In this document: positions 47,396-56,295 of the stretch, in pieces | How positions within the stretch are numbered: position 1 is the stretch's first letter | Layout: every line of letters begins with the position of its first letter | Assembly (NCBI RefSeq): GCF_014861365.1 | Contig: NZ_RRYW01000008.1 | Location: forward strand, 1-56,350 | Direction: 5' to 3' | Origin: Psychrobacter sp. FME6 | Lineage (GTDB): Bacteria; Pseudomonadota; Gammaproteobacteria; Pseudomonadales; Moraxellaceae | Length of the DNA: 56,350 bases | Program-made: the position numbers and the translations under genes | The notes under the pieces: model-generated | What the model saw: the letters and a program-made list of their open reading frames with translations, nothing else | What the model was told of the DNA's origin: nothing | The model's database searches: none

Positions 47396-48439
47396 ATGTT
47401 GTATCAAAACCGTTTTGGTCATTTCAGTTTTAGTAAAGCACTAATGTTAGGTGGCGTTTGCACGGCTGTCTTGGCGGGTTGTAATCAGTCAGCACAAGAT
47501 ACCAGCAACGCTGATACCGCTGCAACAGGTGGCGATGCTACAACAGCGATGAAGACCGTTGCTATTACCGCGATCGTTGAGCATCCAGCACTAGATGATG
47601 TACGTAAAGGCGTCATCGAAGAGCTAAACGAGGCAGGCTTTAAAAACGGTGAAAACTTAACCGTTAACTTCCAAAGCGCACAGGGTAACACCGCGACTGC
47701 AGGCCAGATTGCCAAGCAATTCGTCGCCGACAATTCAGACGTCATCGTGGCGATTGGTACACCATCAGCGCAGTCTGTTGCTGCGGCGACCAGCAGTATT
47801 CCTTTAGTGTTTTCCGCAGTGACTGATCCAGTAGCAGCCAAACTGGTGACCAAACTAGATGGTTCTGGTACCAATGTCACTGGTGGTTCTGATGCGCTTC
47901 CTTATGAGCCACAGATTGAACTGATGCGTCAAATCATTCCAAGTCTCAAAAGTATCGGTTACGTTTATAGCCCAGGCGAAGTCAATTCAACGATCGTTCT
48001 AAAAGCGCTGAAAGAAAATTTGACCCCACTTGGTATCAAGGTGCATGAAGCGCCTGCCCAGCGTAGTACGGATATTGCGATGGCCGCACGTAGCCTAGAA
48101 GGTAGGGTCGATATGATCTATACCTCAACCGATAATAACGTGGTTTCCGCCTACGAGTCACTGTACCAAGTCGCTAAAGAAAGTAAAATCCCACTCATTG
48201 CCTCAGATACCAGCTCAGTTGAGCGCGGTGCAGTCGCTGCATTGGGTGTGAACTATTATAATCTTGGTCGCGAAACGGGCAAAATCGTGGTACGTATTCT
48301 AAATGGTGAAGAAGCAGGTGCTATCCCTGTCTATACCCCGCAAATGCTCGATCTATATGTCAGCCCAAAACATGCCAAAGAACAAGGCATTACTTTGCCA
48401 CAAGCTGTTATCGATAAAGCAAAAGAAGTGGTAGAATAA
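47396..48439 (+). CDS. ABC importer substrate-binding lipoprotein 2
   Basis: The protein has 347 aa starting at ATG 47396 (MLYQNRFGHF) with AGGAG 8 bases upstream; a GTG three codons earlier overlaps that site. The lipobox is VLAGC. The domain mirrors that of the upstream paralogue (AITAIVEHPALDDVRKGV, SIGYVYSPGEVNSTIVL, ASDTSSVERGAVAALGVNY) with many substitutions at binding-lobe positions, so the two may bind different ligands. A hairpin follows at 48475-48508, between this gene and the permease. Confidence 0.87.
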   Translation: MLYQNRFGHFSFSKALMLGGVCTAVLAGCNQSAQDTSNADTAATGGDATTAMKTVAITAIVEHPALDDVRKGVIEELNEAGFKNGENLTVNFQSAQGNTATAGQIAKQFVADNSDVIVAIGTPSAQSVAAATSSIPLVFSAVTDPVAAKLVTKLDGSGTNVTGGSDALPYEPQIELMRQIIPSLKSIGYVYSPGEVNSTIVLKALKENLTPLGIKVHEAPAQRSTDIAMAARSLEGRVDMIYTSTDNNVVSAYESLYQVAKESKIPLIASDTSSVERGAVAALGVNYYNLGRETGKIVVRILNGEEAGAIPVYTPQMLDLYVSPKHAKEQGITLPQAVIDKAKEVVE

Positions 48440-48474
48440 CGGTCGCTTCTTATATCTTATCAGTACAAACAACA

Positions 48475-48508
48475 CCCAGCTATTAGTCAGTAGGCTGGGC
48501 TTGTTTTT
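48475..48508 (+). terminator. Leaky terminator-like hairpin between binding protein 2 and permease
   Basis: CCCAGC (48475-48480) pairs with GCTGGG (48494-48499), followed by CTTGTTTTT, a broken T run. It lies in the 286-bp gap between binding protein 2 and the permease. A partial terminator here would give more binding protein than membrane component. Confidence 0.6.
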
Positions 48509-48725
48509 AAAGGCTATAAAATAAAGCTTTAAATAGCGATACTTACTGTCCCTTCATTGTGATGATAAGTTTTGCTTTACCCTAACCGCAGATTGCTTAA
48601 TCTGTTAAATCCACTGCTTAGCCGTTTAGTGGCTAGATGATCTTGGCAATGACTTAACTTTTATTGTCACTCACCTATTCCTAGTAGCATTCGCTAGACG
48701 CTTGGTTATGACTTACTGATCTCTT

Positions 48726-49625
48726 ATGTCTTTAATTGCTTTTTTTGGTGCGCTTGAAAGTGGTCTAATTTATGGCCTAGTTGCACTCGGTGTGCTTATC
48801 TCATTTCGTACACTCGACTTCCCTGATTTGACCGCTGACGGTAGCTTTCCATTAGGTGGTGCGGTCGCGGGTATCTCTATCGTCGCGGGTATCAACCCAT
48901 GGTTGGCTTGTGCTTTTGGCATGTTAGCAGGATCAGTGGCTGGTATCGTCACGGCATGGCTGCACGTCAAGCTTGGTATTTTGCAACTGCTCGCCAGTAT
49001 CTTGGTGATGGTGGCATTATACTCTGTCAACCTCCGTATCATGGGTGCGCCAAACTTACCGCTACTGGGTGAAACTACAGTATTCAGCTCATTGGTGACT
49101 GATGGAAATGGCTTCTGGATGCGCTGCGTTATCATTGGTGTGGTCGTGCTGTTTGCTAAGCTATTTTTAGATTGGTTTTATAGTACCGAAACCGGCTTAT
49201 CCATGCGGGCAACGGGTTCGAATTTACGCATGGCGCAAGCACAAGGCATTAATACCTCGTGGATGACCATCATCGGTATGGCCGTCTCTAACGGTTTGAT
49301 TGCCTTAGCAGGCGCCCTATTTGTACAGACCCAAGGCGGCGCAGATATTTCTATCGGTATCGGTACGATTGTCATTGGTCTGGCAGCGGTCATCATCGGT
49401 GAAACCATCATTCCTGCCAAGCGTATTTGGTTGATTACCTTTGCGGTCATTGTTGGTGCGGTATTGTATAAGCTATTTATTCAGGTTGCGCTATCGAGCG
49501 ATACGCTACGTAGTATTGGCTTTGGCCCACAAGACTTAAACTTGATTACAGCACTACTTGTGGTATTGGCATTGGTATTACCAAAAGCGAAAACCAAGTT
49601 TTTATCTCGTAGAGTTCGCGCCTAG
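48726..49625 (+). CDS. ABC importer permease
   Basis: The protein has 299 aa with about eight to nine membrane segments, of the BPD_transp_2 (branched-chain/sugar type) family. It starts GALESGLIYGLVALGVLIS, followed by SFRTLDFPDLTADGSFPLGG, a pattern seen in permeases paired with ABC_sub_bind proteins. Late motifs are SMRATGSNLRMAQAQGIN (coupling loop) and IGIGTIVIGLAAVIIGETII. It follows the two binding-protein genes and precedes the ATPase by 70 bp. The substrate is not readable. Confidence 0.88.
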   Translation: MSLIAFFGALESGLIYGLVALGVLISFRTLDFPDLTADGSFPLGGAVAGISIVAGINPWLACAFGMLAGSVAGIVTAWLHVKLGILQLLASILVMVALYSVNLRIMGAPNLPLLGETTVFSSLVTDGNGFWMRCVIIGVVVLFAKLFLDWFYSTETGLSMRATGSNLRMAQAQGINTSWMTIIGMAVSNGLIALAGALFVQTQGGADISIGIGTIVIGLAAVIIGETIIPAKRIWLITFAVIVGAVLYKLFIQVALSSDTLRSIGFGPQDLNLITALLVVLALVLPKAKTKFLSRRVRA

Positions 49626-49695
49626 CTTGTAGAGGCTATTTTAAAGAGCTTATCTTAAAGATACCGTCTTAAAAAGATAATAAGGAATAACGATT

Positions 49696-50490
49696 ATGAT
49701 GCAAGCCACCGATTTACGCTTGACCTTTAACCCAAGCACGCCGATCGAAAACCCTGCTTTACGCGGCATTAGTTTAAACATTGCTAATGGTGAGTTTGTC
49801 ACCGTCATTGGTACCAATGGCGCCGGTAAATCGACTTTCTTAAATGCGGTCAGCGGCACCACACGTGTCGATAGTGGCTCAATCTTATTAAATGGCAATG
49901 ATGTCACCAAAAAAACTGCCCATCAACGCGCCCATTGGGTCGCTCGGGTATTCCAAGACCCAATGGCTGGAACGTGCGAAGCGCTAACGATTGAAGAAAA
50001 CATGGCATTGGCCTATAAACGCGGTGGTAAGCGTGGTCTTAAATTTGCTCTAAACCCCAATAATCGTGACCTGTTCCGAGAAAAGTTGTCGGTACTAAAA
50101 TTGGGACTAGAGAATCGTTTGACCGACCGTATGGGGCTATTATCTGGTGGTCAGCGTCAAGCAGTTAGTCTGCTGATGGCATCGCTGCAACCGTCTAAAA
50201 TCCTGTTACTGGATGAGCATACTGCCGCGCTAGACCCTAAAACTGCCGCTTTCGTTTTAGAACTGACCGACAAGATTGTGACCGACAATCAGCTCACCAC
50301 TATGATGGTCACCCACTCGATGCAGCAAGCATTGGCGCATGGCACGCGTACCGTGATGCTGCACCAAGGACAAGTCGTGTTAGATGTCGCTGGTGATACT
50401 CGTAAAGGAATGACCGTGCATGATTTACTCGATATGTTCGAGCAAACGCGCGGTGAAAAAGTCGAAGACGATAGCTTGATATTAAGCTAA
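49696..50490 (+). CDS. ABC importer ATP-binding protein
   Basis: The protein has 264 aa, a single ABC domain. Walker A is GTNGAGKSTFL, the signature is LLSGGQRQAVSLL, Walker B is KILLLDEHTAALD and the switch His is in MMVTHSMQQAL. The Walker B Pro is replaced by His (DEH rather than DEP), as in ATPases of this subfamily. It energises import with the upstream permease and binding proteins. TAAGGAATAACG precedes the start. Confidence 0.9.
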   Translation: MMQATDLRLTFNPSTPIENPALRGISLNIANGEFVTVIGTNGAGKSTFLNAVSGTTRVDSGSILLNGNDVTKKTAHQRAHWVARVFQDPMAGTCEALTIEENMALAYKRGGKRGLKFALNPNNRDLFREKLSVLKLGLENRLTDRMGLLSGGQRQAVSLLMASLQPSKILLLDEHTAALDPKTAAFVLELTDKIVTDNQLTTMMVTHSMQQALAHGTRTVMLHQGQVVLDVAGDTRKGMTVHDLLDMFEQTRGEKVEDDSLILS

Positions 50491-50514
50491 TGTGTAGATG
50501 TAAATGCATTAAAA

Positions 50515-51192
50515 CTAAACCCCAAGCAACACCAGTTTTTGAATCAGCTCACTCACATGCTGTGATTGCATTTTTTTCATAACTTGTGAGCGATGCACTT
50601 CCACCGTGCGCACGGACACCTCTAGATGATCGGCGATGACTTTGTTGATATTACCTTGTAGCAACTCATGTGCCACTTGCCGCTCTTTATCGGTCAGCTG
50701 TGCGTAGAGCTTGCTTATGCCGTATAGCTTAGCCCGCTCGATGGTCAACGCTTGGGCGCGAGTAATCGCTTGTTGTAGACGGTGGCTATTGATGGGCTTT
50801 TCTAAGTAATCTGCCGCGCCTTGTTTGAGCATCATAACCGCATCAGAAATCTCTCCATTGCCGGTTAAAGCAATCAGCGCCATCGGACTATTATGAGTGT
50901 TTAAATGAGCGTGTAGCGCCTGCCCGCTCATCTCAGGCATCATCAAATCACTGATAACCACTGCTGGACTATAAATATCCACCTGCTGCAAAAAATCTAC
51001 GGCACTCGGCCATACTTGTGTGACAAAGCCTAAACTGCTCAGTAGAAATTCACAAGATAGGCGTACGCTTTCTTCGTCGTCGATGATATGAATAATCAGG
51101 GATTCAGAGGCAGTATTCTGTGAACTATCCGATAAATTATTGAGGTTAACTTGCCAGCATGAATGCTCGTTTGGCACATTAGAAGAAGTCAT
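50515..51192 (-). CDS. Response regulator, FixJ/NarL type, of the thiosulfate-linked two-component system
   Basis: The protein has 225 aa. The receiver domain (~residues 32-150) has the acidic pair in IIDDEESVRL (residues 38-40) and the phospho-acceptor Asp82 in VVISDLMMPEMSG, with the conserved Thr and Lys in ALTGNGEIS and DYLEKPI. The LuxR-type HTH (~165-225) reads LTDKERQVAHELL and VSVRTVEVHRSQVMKKM. It lies just downstream of the sensor kinase gene. With the divergent cytochrome and tsdA genes it probably activates them, like TtrR for tetrathionate reductase; target binding is inference. Confidence 0.88.
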   Translation of the reverse strand: MTSSNVPNEHSCWQVNLNNLSDSSQNTASESLIIHIIDDEESVRLSCEFLLSSLGFVTQVWPSAVDFLQQVDIYSPAVVISDLMMPEMSGQALHAHLNTHNSPMALIALTGNGEISDAVMMLKQGAADYLEKPINSHRLQQAITRAQALTIERAKLYGISKLYAQLTDKERQVAHELLQGNINKVIADHLEVSVRTVEVHRSQVMKKMQSQHVSELIQKLVLLGV

Positions 51193-51227
51193 ACACTACC
51201 TTATTACTAAATAAATTCGCTAAGTTT

Positions 51228-51279
51228 ATTGCGGTTTGTCATTGCGGTTTGTCATTGCGGTTTGTCATTGCGGTTTGCC
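51228..51279. repeat. Four 13-bp tandem repeats at the sensor-kinase stop codon
   Basis: ATTGCGGTTTGTC occurs at 51228-51240, 51241-51253 and 51254-51266, with a one-base variant at 51267-51279. The stop codon of the sensor kinase (51265-51267) lies inside the array and the rest of the array lies before the response-regulator gene. The unit is not a multiple of three. Confidence 0.9.
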
Positions 51280-53349
51280 ATTGGTCTTTGCTACATATAA
51301 CGGTAGATAAAAAGATACTTGTGCGCCTGTCGAGTTTGACGGCTGATACAAGGTATTGCTCTGCACCAGCTGGATTTTGCCGTTTAAGCTACGTTTGCAT
51401 CGCTGTTGATGACTGCCGTCTACCATCTGAATGGTATCAAGCTCATGCTGTACATTGACATTACTAAGCTGCATCATACCGCCAAGCGATTTGCACAAAC
51501 GCTGACATATCATCAAACCCAGTCCTAGGCCATCTGCTTTGGTCGACTTGGTGGCATATGAATGGAGTGATTTTTGCGGTGAGCGCCGCGCCTCTAGCTG
51601 AGCGGCCTCAAAGCCACCAGCATCATCACTAATATGCAATACCAACCACTGCTTGCCAGCATACGCCTCTGCTTGGCAGCGTAGCATGATATGGGTTGCG
51701 CCTTGCTGCTGTGCATTGGTCACAGTGTTAATCAATAATTGGTCTAGCAGTAACTTGGGTAAGGTTAAATACTGATAGTCACTTGCCAGCCAAAAGCTAA
51801 TACCTGACGCTTTTTCGCCCAATAACAACACACATTGCTGATAAGTCGCAGCAATATCGACATTGACCTCACTCGCCTGCGACCGACCCGCCCAATGACG
51901 GATATTACCAATGACCGCCGCGACGCGCTCAGTTTCCGTTACAATCTGCTGAAGCGCATTTTCTGTGGTGGTATCGCTGTCTGGCTCTGTATTCTCATTT
52001 GACCTCACTTTATTTAAGCGGGCTTGTTGGCTACGAATCAATAAGCCTTGGGCATAATTCTGAATGGTCGCCAGTGGCTGATTGATTTCATGAGCAATTG
52101 AACCACTCATCTCACCGATGACAGCAAAGCGTTCCGACTGCCGCAGTTGTTGGTCATAGTCACGAATCAGCTGGTTCTGTGTCAGTATTTTTTGTCGACG
52201 ACGCCACGCCAGCCAGCTCATCCAACCATAATTAATCGTGGATATCATGACAATAAAGACAATCATGCCCATCCATAAACGATGCGACTGTATCCAGTCT
52301 ATAATATGGGAGCTGAGCTGCTTTTGTGCAGGATGGCGATTCATCTCATATAAGATACGCTCAGCATCGATACTAGACTCTGGTGGTAGCCAGCGCTGTC
52401 TTAAGCGCGCTTGGTCGCTACTTGAGGCTCCTGCACCAAACAAATTCTGATTGATTTGATGTACCAGCGTAGCAGGTGCTTGCTCTGTCGCTGCCAATGT
52501 CCAATTGGGATATATCTTCGTTGAAGACTGGCAATTTGACGTGGTGGCGACGGGATGAATCAAGCGGTATTGTTTTTTATTAATTTTGCCTTGCCGCGCC
52601 ATCTCTTCCATCAAACACAGCGGCGCTATCGCAGCACTCACCTCGCCACTTGCCAAAGCATCCAATGTACGCTCTACCGGATAACCAACAAACTGCGTTT
52701 GATAGCGATTGGGCGCTATACCGTTTTGTTGTAATAAATGTGCCACCAACAGATAACCACCAAATGCATCGGCATCAACGGCGGCAATACGCCGTTGATG
52801 CAAATCTTGCAAACGATGAATATCACTGTCAGCGGCCACCCATAATGCGCTAGCGACCTCTTCCATGGCGCTAGGTTCTTGCATCTGATTGAGCGCATCC
52901 AGTTTATTTAACTCATTTAGCTCATTGACTAGATCAACGGTAGTAGATGATGGGCTTAGCATTTTTTGAGTATTAAAACCGATAACATCTGTATCGCTAG
53001 TATTGTTCAAATTAGCAGGCGTGTTGTTCGTCTGCAACGTTGCCAGCCAGCGCCACCTTGTGGTATTCATTTTTATAAACTGTACTTGCGGGCCAAGCAC
53101 CAACGCAAACTGCTGCGCCTTAATCTGCTGTTGCCAATTCTCCAGTGCCAAAGGTACCAATACAACCGTGTCATCTGCCAGTTGACGATTCAGTTGGTCG
53201 AGCCAAGGTTGCCATACCTGTTGCGTGACCGCCTCACCTTGCGGCGCCAGTACGCCTAAGTAATAGGTCTCTGCTTGCGCTATGGATAGTGACCCGCCAA
53301 ACCAAATAGTAAGCACCAGAAAAGCGCGGCATGTAGCAGCGATACTCAT
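51265..53349 (-). CDS. Sensor histidine kinase with PhnD-like periplasmic domain (TtrS-like)
   Basis: The protein has 694 aa starting MSIAATCRAFLVLTIW at 53349, where GTGGAGCATTG supplies the RBS and the signal peptide begins; the frame opens at 53472 without a good site. Residues ~28-355 form a PhnD/TtrS-type binding domain (TYYLGVLAPQGEAVTQQVW; RRIAAVDADAFGGYLLVAHL; ASGEVSAAIAPLCLMEEM). A membrane helix lies at ~360-382. The phospho-acceptor His420 is in GSIAHEINQPLATIQNYAQG, and the ATPase domain has ISDDAGGFE and DGLGLGLMICQRL. The domain order matches tetrathionate sensor TtrS. It faces the cytochrome/tsdA genes, consistent with sensing thiosulfate or tetrathionate. Confidence 0.87.
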   Translation of the reverse strand: MSIAATCRAFLVLTIWFGGSLSIAQAETYYLGVLAPQGEAVTQQVWQPWLDQLNRQLADDTVVLVPLALENWQQQIKAQQFALVLGPQVQFIKMNTTRWRWLATLQTNNTPANLNNTSDTDVIGFNTQKMLSPSSTTVDLVNELNELNKLDALNQMQEPSAMEEVASALWVAADSDIHRLQDLHQRRIAAVDADAFGGYLLVAHLLQQNGIAPNRYQTQFVGYPVERTLDALASGEVSAAIAPLCLMEEMARQGKINKKQYRLIHPVATTSNCQSSTKIYPNWTLAATEQAPATLVHQINQNLFGAGASSSDQARLRQRWLPPESSIDAERILYEMNRHPAQKQLSSHIIDWIQSHRLWMGMIVFIVMISTINYGWMSWLAWRRRQKILTQNQLIRDYDQQLRQSERFAVIGEMSGSIAHEINQPLATIQNYAQGLLIRSQQARLNKVRSNENTEPDSDTTTENALQQIVTETERVAAVIGNIRHWAGRSQASEVNVDIAATYQQCVLLLGEKASGISFWLASDYQYLTLPKLLLDQLLINTVTNAQQQGATHIMLRCQAEAYAGKQWLVLHISDDAGGFEAAQLEARRSPQKSLHSYATKSTKADGLGLGLMICQRLCKSLGGMMQLSNVNVQHELDTIQMVDGSHQQRCKRSLNGKIQLVQSNTLYQPSNSTGAQVSFYLPLYVAKTNGKPQ

Positions 53350-53587
53350 CAATGCTCCACTCTTACTGTTTTTGCGCATAAACACTGTCTGTCGTTTATC
53401 CTGCCAATTTTGCATGGTCAATAAAAGCCTTAACAATAATGTGGTTTTCCACAATACCCAAATGTTACGCATTACCTTATACTAAATAACAGTAGTGTAA
53501 CTTTTAATTCGCTGGGCTCAAATCATTGATGCCAACTATATCATTTGACCCTGAGCTTAGAATACGTATCTTATGGAGGGCGGGCCC

Positions 53588-54964
53588 ATGAAAAAGTGGC
53601 CAGTAATTATAATAATAGCAGCCATTATTGGGCTGATAATCGCGTTTGTCATTGGGCAATTATTGCCCAACATGCGCACTAGCAATAGCGATATCGACGT
53701 CAATATCACTGACCCTGCTCTAATCAAGCAAGGCGAGTATATCGCACGTACCGCTGACTGTGGCGCTTGCCACACCACGCTCGATGGCGATACCTATGCT
53801 GGTGGCCTGCCTATGCTGACCCCTCTTGGTGCGGTTTACTCCACCAACATCACCCCTGATAAAGCCACTGGTATTGGTAATTATACCTTTAATGACTTTA
53901 AAAATGCGGTAAAACACGGCGTCGCGCCAGGTAATAAAGCGCTATATCCTGCCATGCCGTACCCGTCTTACCAAATCATGCCTGACGAAGATATGGCCGC
54001 GATGTATGCCTTCTTTATGTCAGATGTCAAAGCCGTCAACCAGTCTAATCTAAAGAGCGAGCTACCACCAATAGCAAACTGGCGCTGGCCATTGGCTTAT
54101 TGGCAAGTCCTATTTGACCGTAAGCGCGACTTTGTCCCTGAAACCGATGACGCACTATTGGCTCGTGGTCAATACTTAATCGAAGGCCCAGGGCATTGCG
54201 GCTCTTGTCACACCGAACGTGGCATTGGTTTCCAAGAAATTGCCTTAAGTAATGCAGATTCTGATGAATATTTAAGCGGTGCAGTCATCGATGGCTGGCG
54301 TGCAAAAAGTATCCGCGGTGAGCATCGTGGTTTAGGTACTTGGACAGTCTCTGAGCTAAATGACTTCTTTAAAACAGGTCGTACTGATACCACTGCTGCC
54401 TTTGGCGCAATGGCTGAAGTCGTCGAGCACAGCACCCAATATATGACGGACAATGACGTAAATGCCATGTCATCATATCTAAAAACACTGACTCCTGCAC
54501 CCAACAAAGAAGTTACTCTGCCTGCTAAAGAAGACACCACTACTGAAAAACTATTGGCCGGTAATTATGACTCACGTGGTGCGCTACTCTATACCGAATA
54601 CTGTACCGTCTGTCACCGTGCCGATGGTAAAGGGGTTCCTCGCATCTTCCCAGCACTCGATGGCAACAGCGCGGTTTACTCTAAAAATGCCGATTCTGTA
54701 TTACAAATCACGCTAGGTGGTGGTCGTATGCCTGAAACGCCACATGACCGTATGGCTTTCACCATGCCAGAGTTTACCAACCTTGCCGATGCTGATGTAG
54801 CAGAAGTGGTCAACTATGTGCGTAACAGCTGGACCAACCAAGCCCCTGAAATCGATGTGGCTGATGTAGTAAAAATGCGCGCATTCCTCGCCAAAAAACC
54901 CAAAACAGGTACCGATATCGCTCCAGATTTAAGCGTTGATGCCACAGCACAAGGAGAAAAATAA
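53588..54964 (+). CDS. Membrane-anchored triheme cytochrome c, partner of TsdA
   Basis: The protein has 458 aa starting MKKWPVIIIIAAIIGLII at 53588, with GGAGGGCGGG upstream; the frame opens five codons earlier inside that site. The N-terminal helix is an uncleaved anchor or signal. Three CXXCH motifs bind c-type hemes: CGACHTT (Cys58), CGSCHTE (about Cys204) and CTVCHRA (about Cys339). The layout resembles the cytochrome c subunit of membrane dehydrogenases rather than the diheme TsdB. Its stop codon overlaps the tsdA start (TAATG), so it probably carries electrons from TsdA to the respiratory chain. Two ATCATT direct repeats 18 bp apart (53522, 53540) lie in the promoter region. Confidence 0.88.
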   Translation: MKKWPVIIIIAAIIGLIIAFVIGQLLPNMRTSNSDIDVNITDPALIKQGEYIARTADCGACHTTLDGDTYAGGLPMLTPLGAVYSTNITPDKATGIGNYTFNDFKNAVKHGVAPGNKALYPAMPYPSYQIMPDEDMAAMYAFFMSDVKAVNQSNLKSELPPIANWRWPLAYWQVLFDRKRDFVPETDDALLARGQYLIEGPGHCGSCHTERGIGFQEIALSNADSDEYLSGAVIDGWRAKSIRGEHRGLGTWTVSELNDFFKTGRTDTTAAFGAMAEVVEHSTQYMTDNDVNAMSSYLKTLTPAPNKEVTLPAKEDTTTEKLLAGNYDSRGALLYTEYCTVCHRADGKGVPRIFPALDGNSAVYSKNADSVLQITLGGGRMPETPHDRMAFTMPEFTNLADADVAEVVNYVRNSWTNQAPEIDVADVVKMRAFLAKKPKTGTDIAPDLSVDATAQGEK

Positions 54965-55902
54965 TGAATAAGTACTCCCATAAAGGGCTTAACCTTTCTC
55001 ATACTCCACTTGTTGCCGTACTGACTGCTACCGTGCTCGCCATTGGGATTAGCGGCTGCTCTAAGCAGCCAGAACCTGTCGAACGTAATGCAACTGAGTT
55101 TGATCTGGTCACCACAGACGATGCCAACGAAGATATCGGCACGTATATCTTGCCACAAGATACTTCTATTTTAGATGAGCCAAATGCTGACAGCATCTTG
55201 TATGGTAAGCGCCTGCTAAACGAAACCAAACGTTTACTACCAGACAACGTTGGGGCGAGCATGAACTGTAATAGTTGTCACATCGCCCAAGGTAAAATCC
55301 CTCTTGGCGATCCGTACATCAACAGCTTTAATAGTTATCCAAAATTCATGCCACGTTCTGGCAAAGAGCTGGACCTCACCGCCCGTATCAATGGCTGCTT
55401 CCAGCGCTCAATGAACGGCACGGTACTCGAACGCGAATCCCCTGAAATGATTGCCATGTTGGACTACATGGAATGGTTGTCACAGAAAACCCCTAAAGCG
55501 CAAAAGGTGGATATTAATAATGCCGGTAAAGTCGACGAGTCATTAGTCGGTGACACAATACGCGGCGAAAAAATCTACGAAGCCCAGTGCGCGACTTGTC
55601 ATGGTGACAATGGCGAAGGTATCAAAGACAGCCGTGGTGATATCATCTTCCCACCACTATGGGGTGAAGAGTCCTTTAACATCGGTGCTGGCATGGCACG
55701 TACTTATAAGGCGGCCGCTTTTGTCAAATACAATATGCCGATGGGCATCCAAACTCAAGGGCTGTGGGGTCATGGTAACGTACTAAGTGATCAAGATGCT
55801 GTCGATGTGTCTGAGTTCTTTACTCATCAACCACGTCCAGACTTTGCAGGCAAGGTACATGACTTCCCTTCTGGCAAAAAACCCAAAGATGTGCGCTATT
55901 GA
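54964..55902 (+). CDS. tsdA: Diheme thiosulfate dehydrogenase / tetrathionate reductase TsdA
   Basis: The protein has 312 aa. The signal ends in the lipobox ISGC (Cys32), suggesting a lipid-anchored form. The first heme motif is CNSCHIAQG (Cys102, Cys105, His106). The TsdA hallmark Cys145, axial ligand of that heme, lies in INGCFQRSMNG. The second heme motif is CATCHGDNGEG (Cys209, Cys212, His213), with a candidate distal ligand Met258 (Lys255 nearby) in KYNMPMG. TsdA couples two thiosulfate into tetrathionate in the periplasm and can run in reverse. It overlaps the triheme cytochrome by one base and is divergent from a TtrS-like sensor kinase. Confidence 0.92.
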   Translation: MNKYSHKGLNLSHTPLVAVLTATVLAIGISGCSKQPEPVERNATEFDLVTTDDANEDIGTYILPQDTSILDEPNADSILYGKRLLNETKRLLPDNVGASMNCNSCHIAQGKIPLGDPYINSFNSYPKFMPRSGKELDLTARINGCFQRSMNGTVLERESPEMIAMLDYMEWLSQKTPKAQKVDINNAGKVDESLVGDTIRGEKIYEAQCATCHGDNGEGIKDSRGDIIFPPLWGEESFNIGAGMARTYKAAAFVKYNMPMGIQTQGLWGHGNVLSDQDAVDVSEFFTHQPRPDFAGKVHDFPSGKKPKDVRY

Positions 55903-55981
55903 TACCTAAATCTTGCCATCCATTGGCAATGGATATAATCGCCCGCTTTTTTAATCATTAGCAATCCTTAGCAAAATGATA

Positions 55982-56020
55982 AACCTTCAAGAAAAGTAAT
56001 TTTTCTTGAAGGTTTTTTTG
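55982..56020 (+). terminator. Terminator of the cytochrome-tsdA operon
   Basis: AACCTTCAAGAAAA pairs perfectly with TTTTCTTGAAGGTT (55983-55996 with 56002-56015) around a 5-nt loop, followed by a T run to 56020. It lies about 80 bp past the tsdA stop. Confidence 0.93.
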
Positions 56021-56049
56021 TTACCTAGATTAACACACCAAGTGCAACG

Positions 56050-56295
56050 CTAAGTAATGGAATAAAACACCTGGTTTGGCGTTTTAAACCCCAATCGTTT
56101 TCTTGGTCTGTTGTTTAACCTGTCTTCAATATTTTGAACCTCATCATCAGATACTTGTCTAAAGTCACATCCTTTAGGCAAGTACTCTCTAATCAAGCCA
56201 TTGGTATTTTCATTTGTTCCTCGTTGCCATGAGGCATAAGCATCAGCAAAGTAGAACCCACTATAGAGTCTTTGCTTAATGGCTTTATGATCCGC
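56050..56295 (-). pseudogene. IS30-family transposase, C-terminal remnant
   Basis: About 80 residues match the end of IS30-family transposases: YFADAYASWQRGTNENTNGL, which includes the likely catalytic Glu, then EYLPKGCDF and LNNRPRKRLGFKTP. The upstream part with the two catalytic Asp residues is absent; homology stops at 56295, where sequence resembling the end of another IS begins. GCGTTGCACTTGGTGTGTTA (minus strand, about 56031-56050) beyond the stop looks like an IS30-type terminal repeat. The gene cannot encode an active enzyme from this copy. Confidence 0.8.

Noticed and set aside
53350-53472. Longer start of the sensor kinase
   Set aside because: The 41 extra residues lack a good ribosome-binding site, while ATG 53349 has GGAG upstream and starts a signal peptide.
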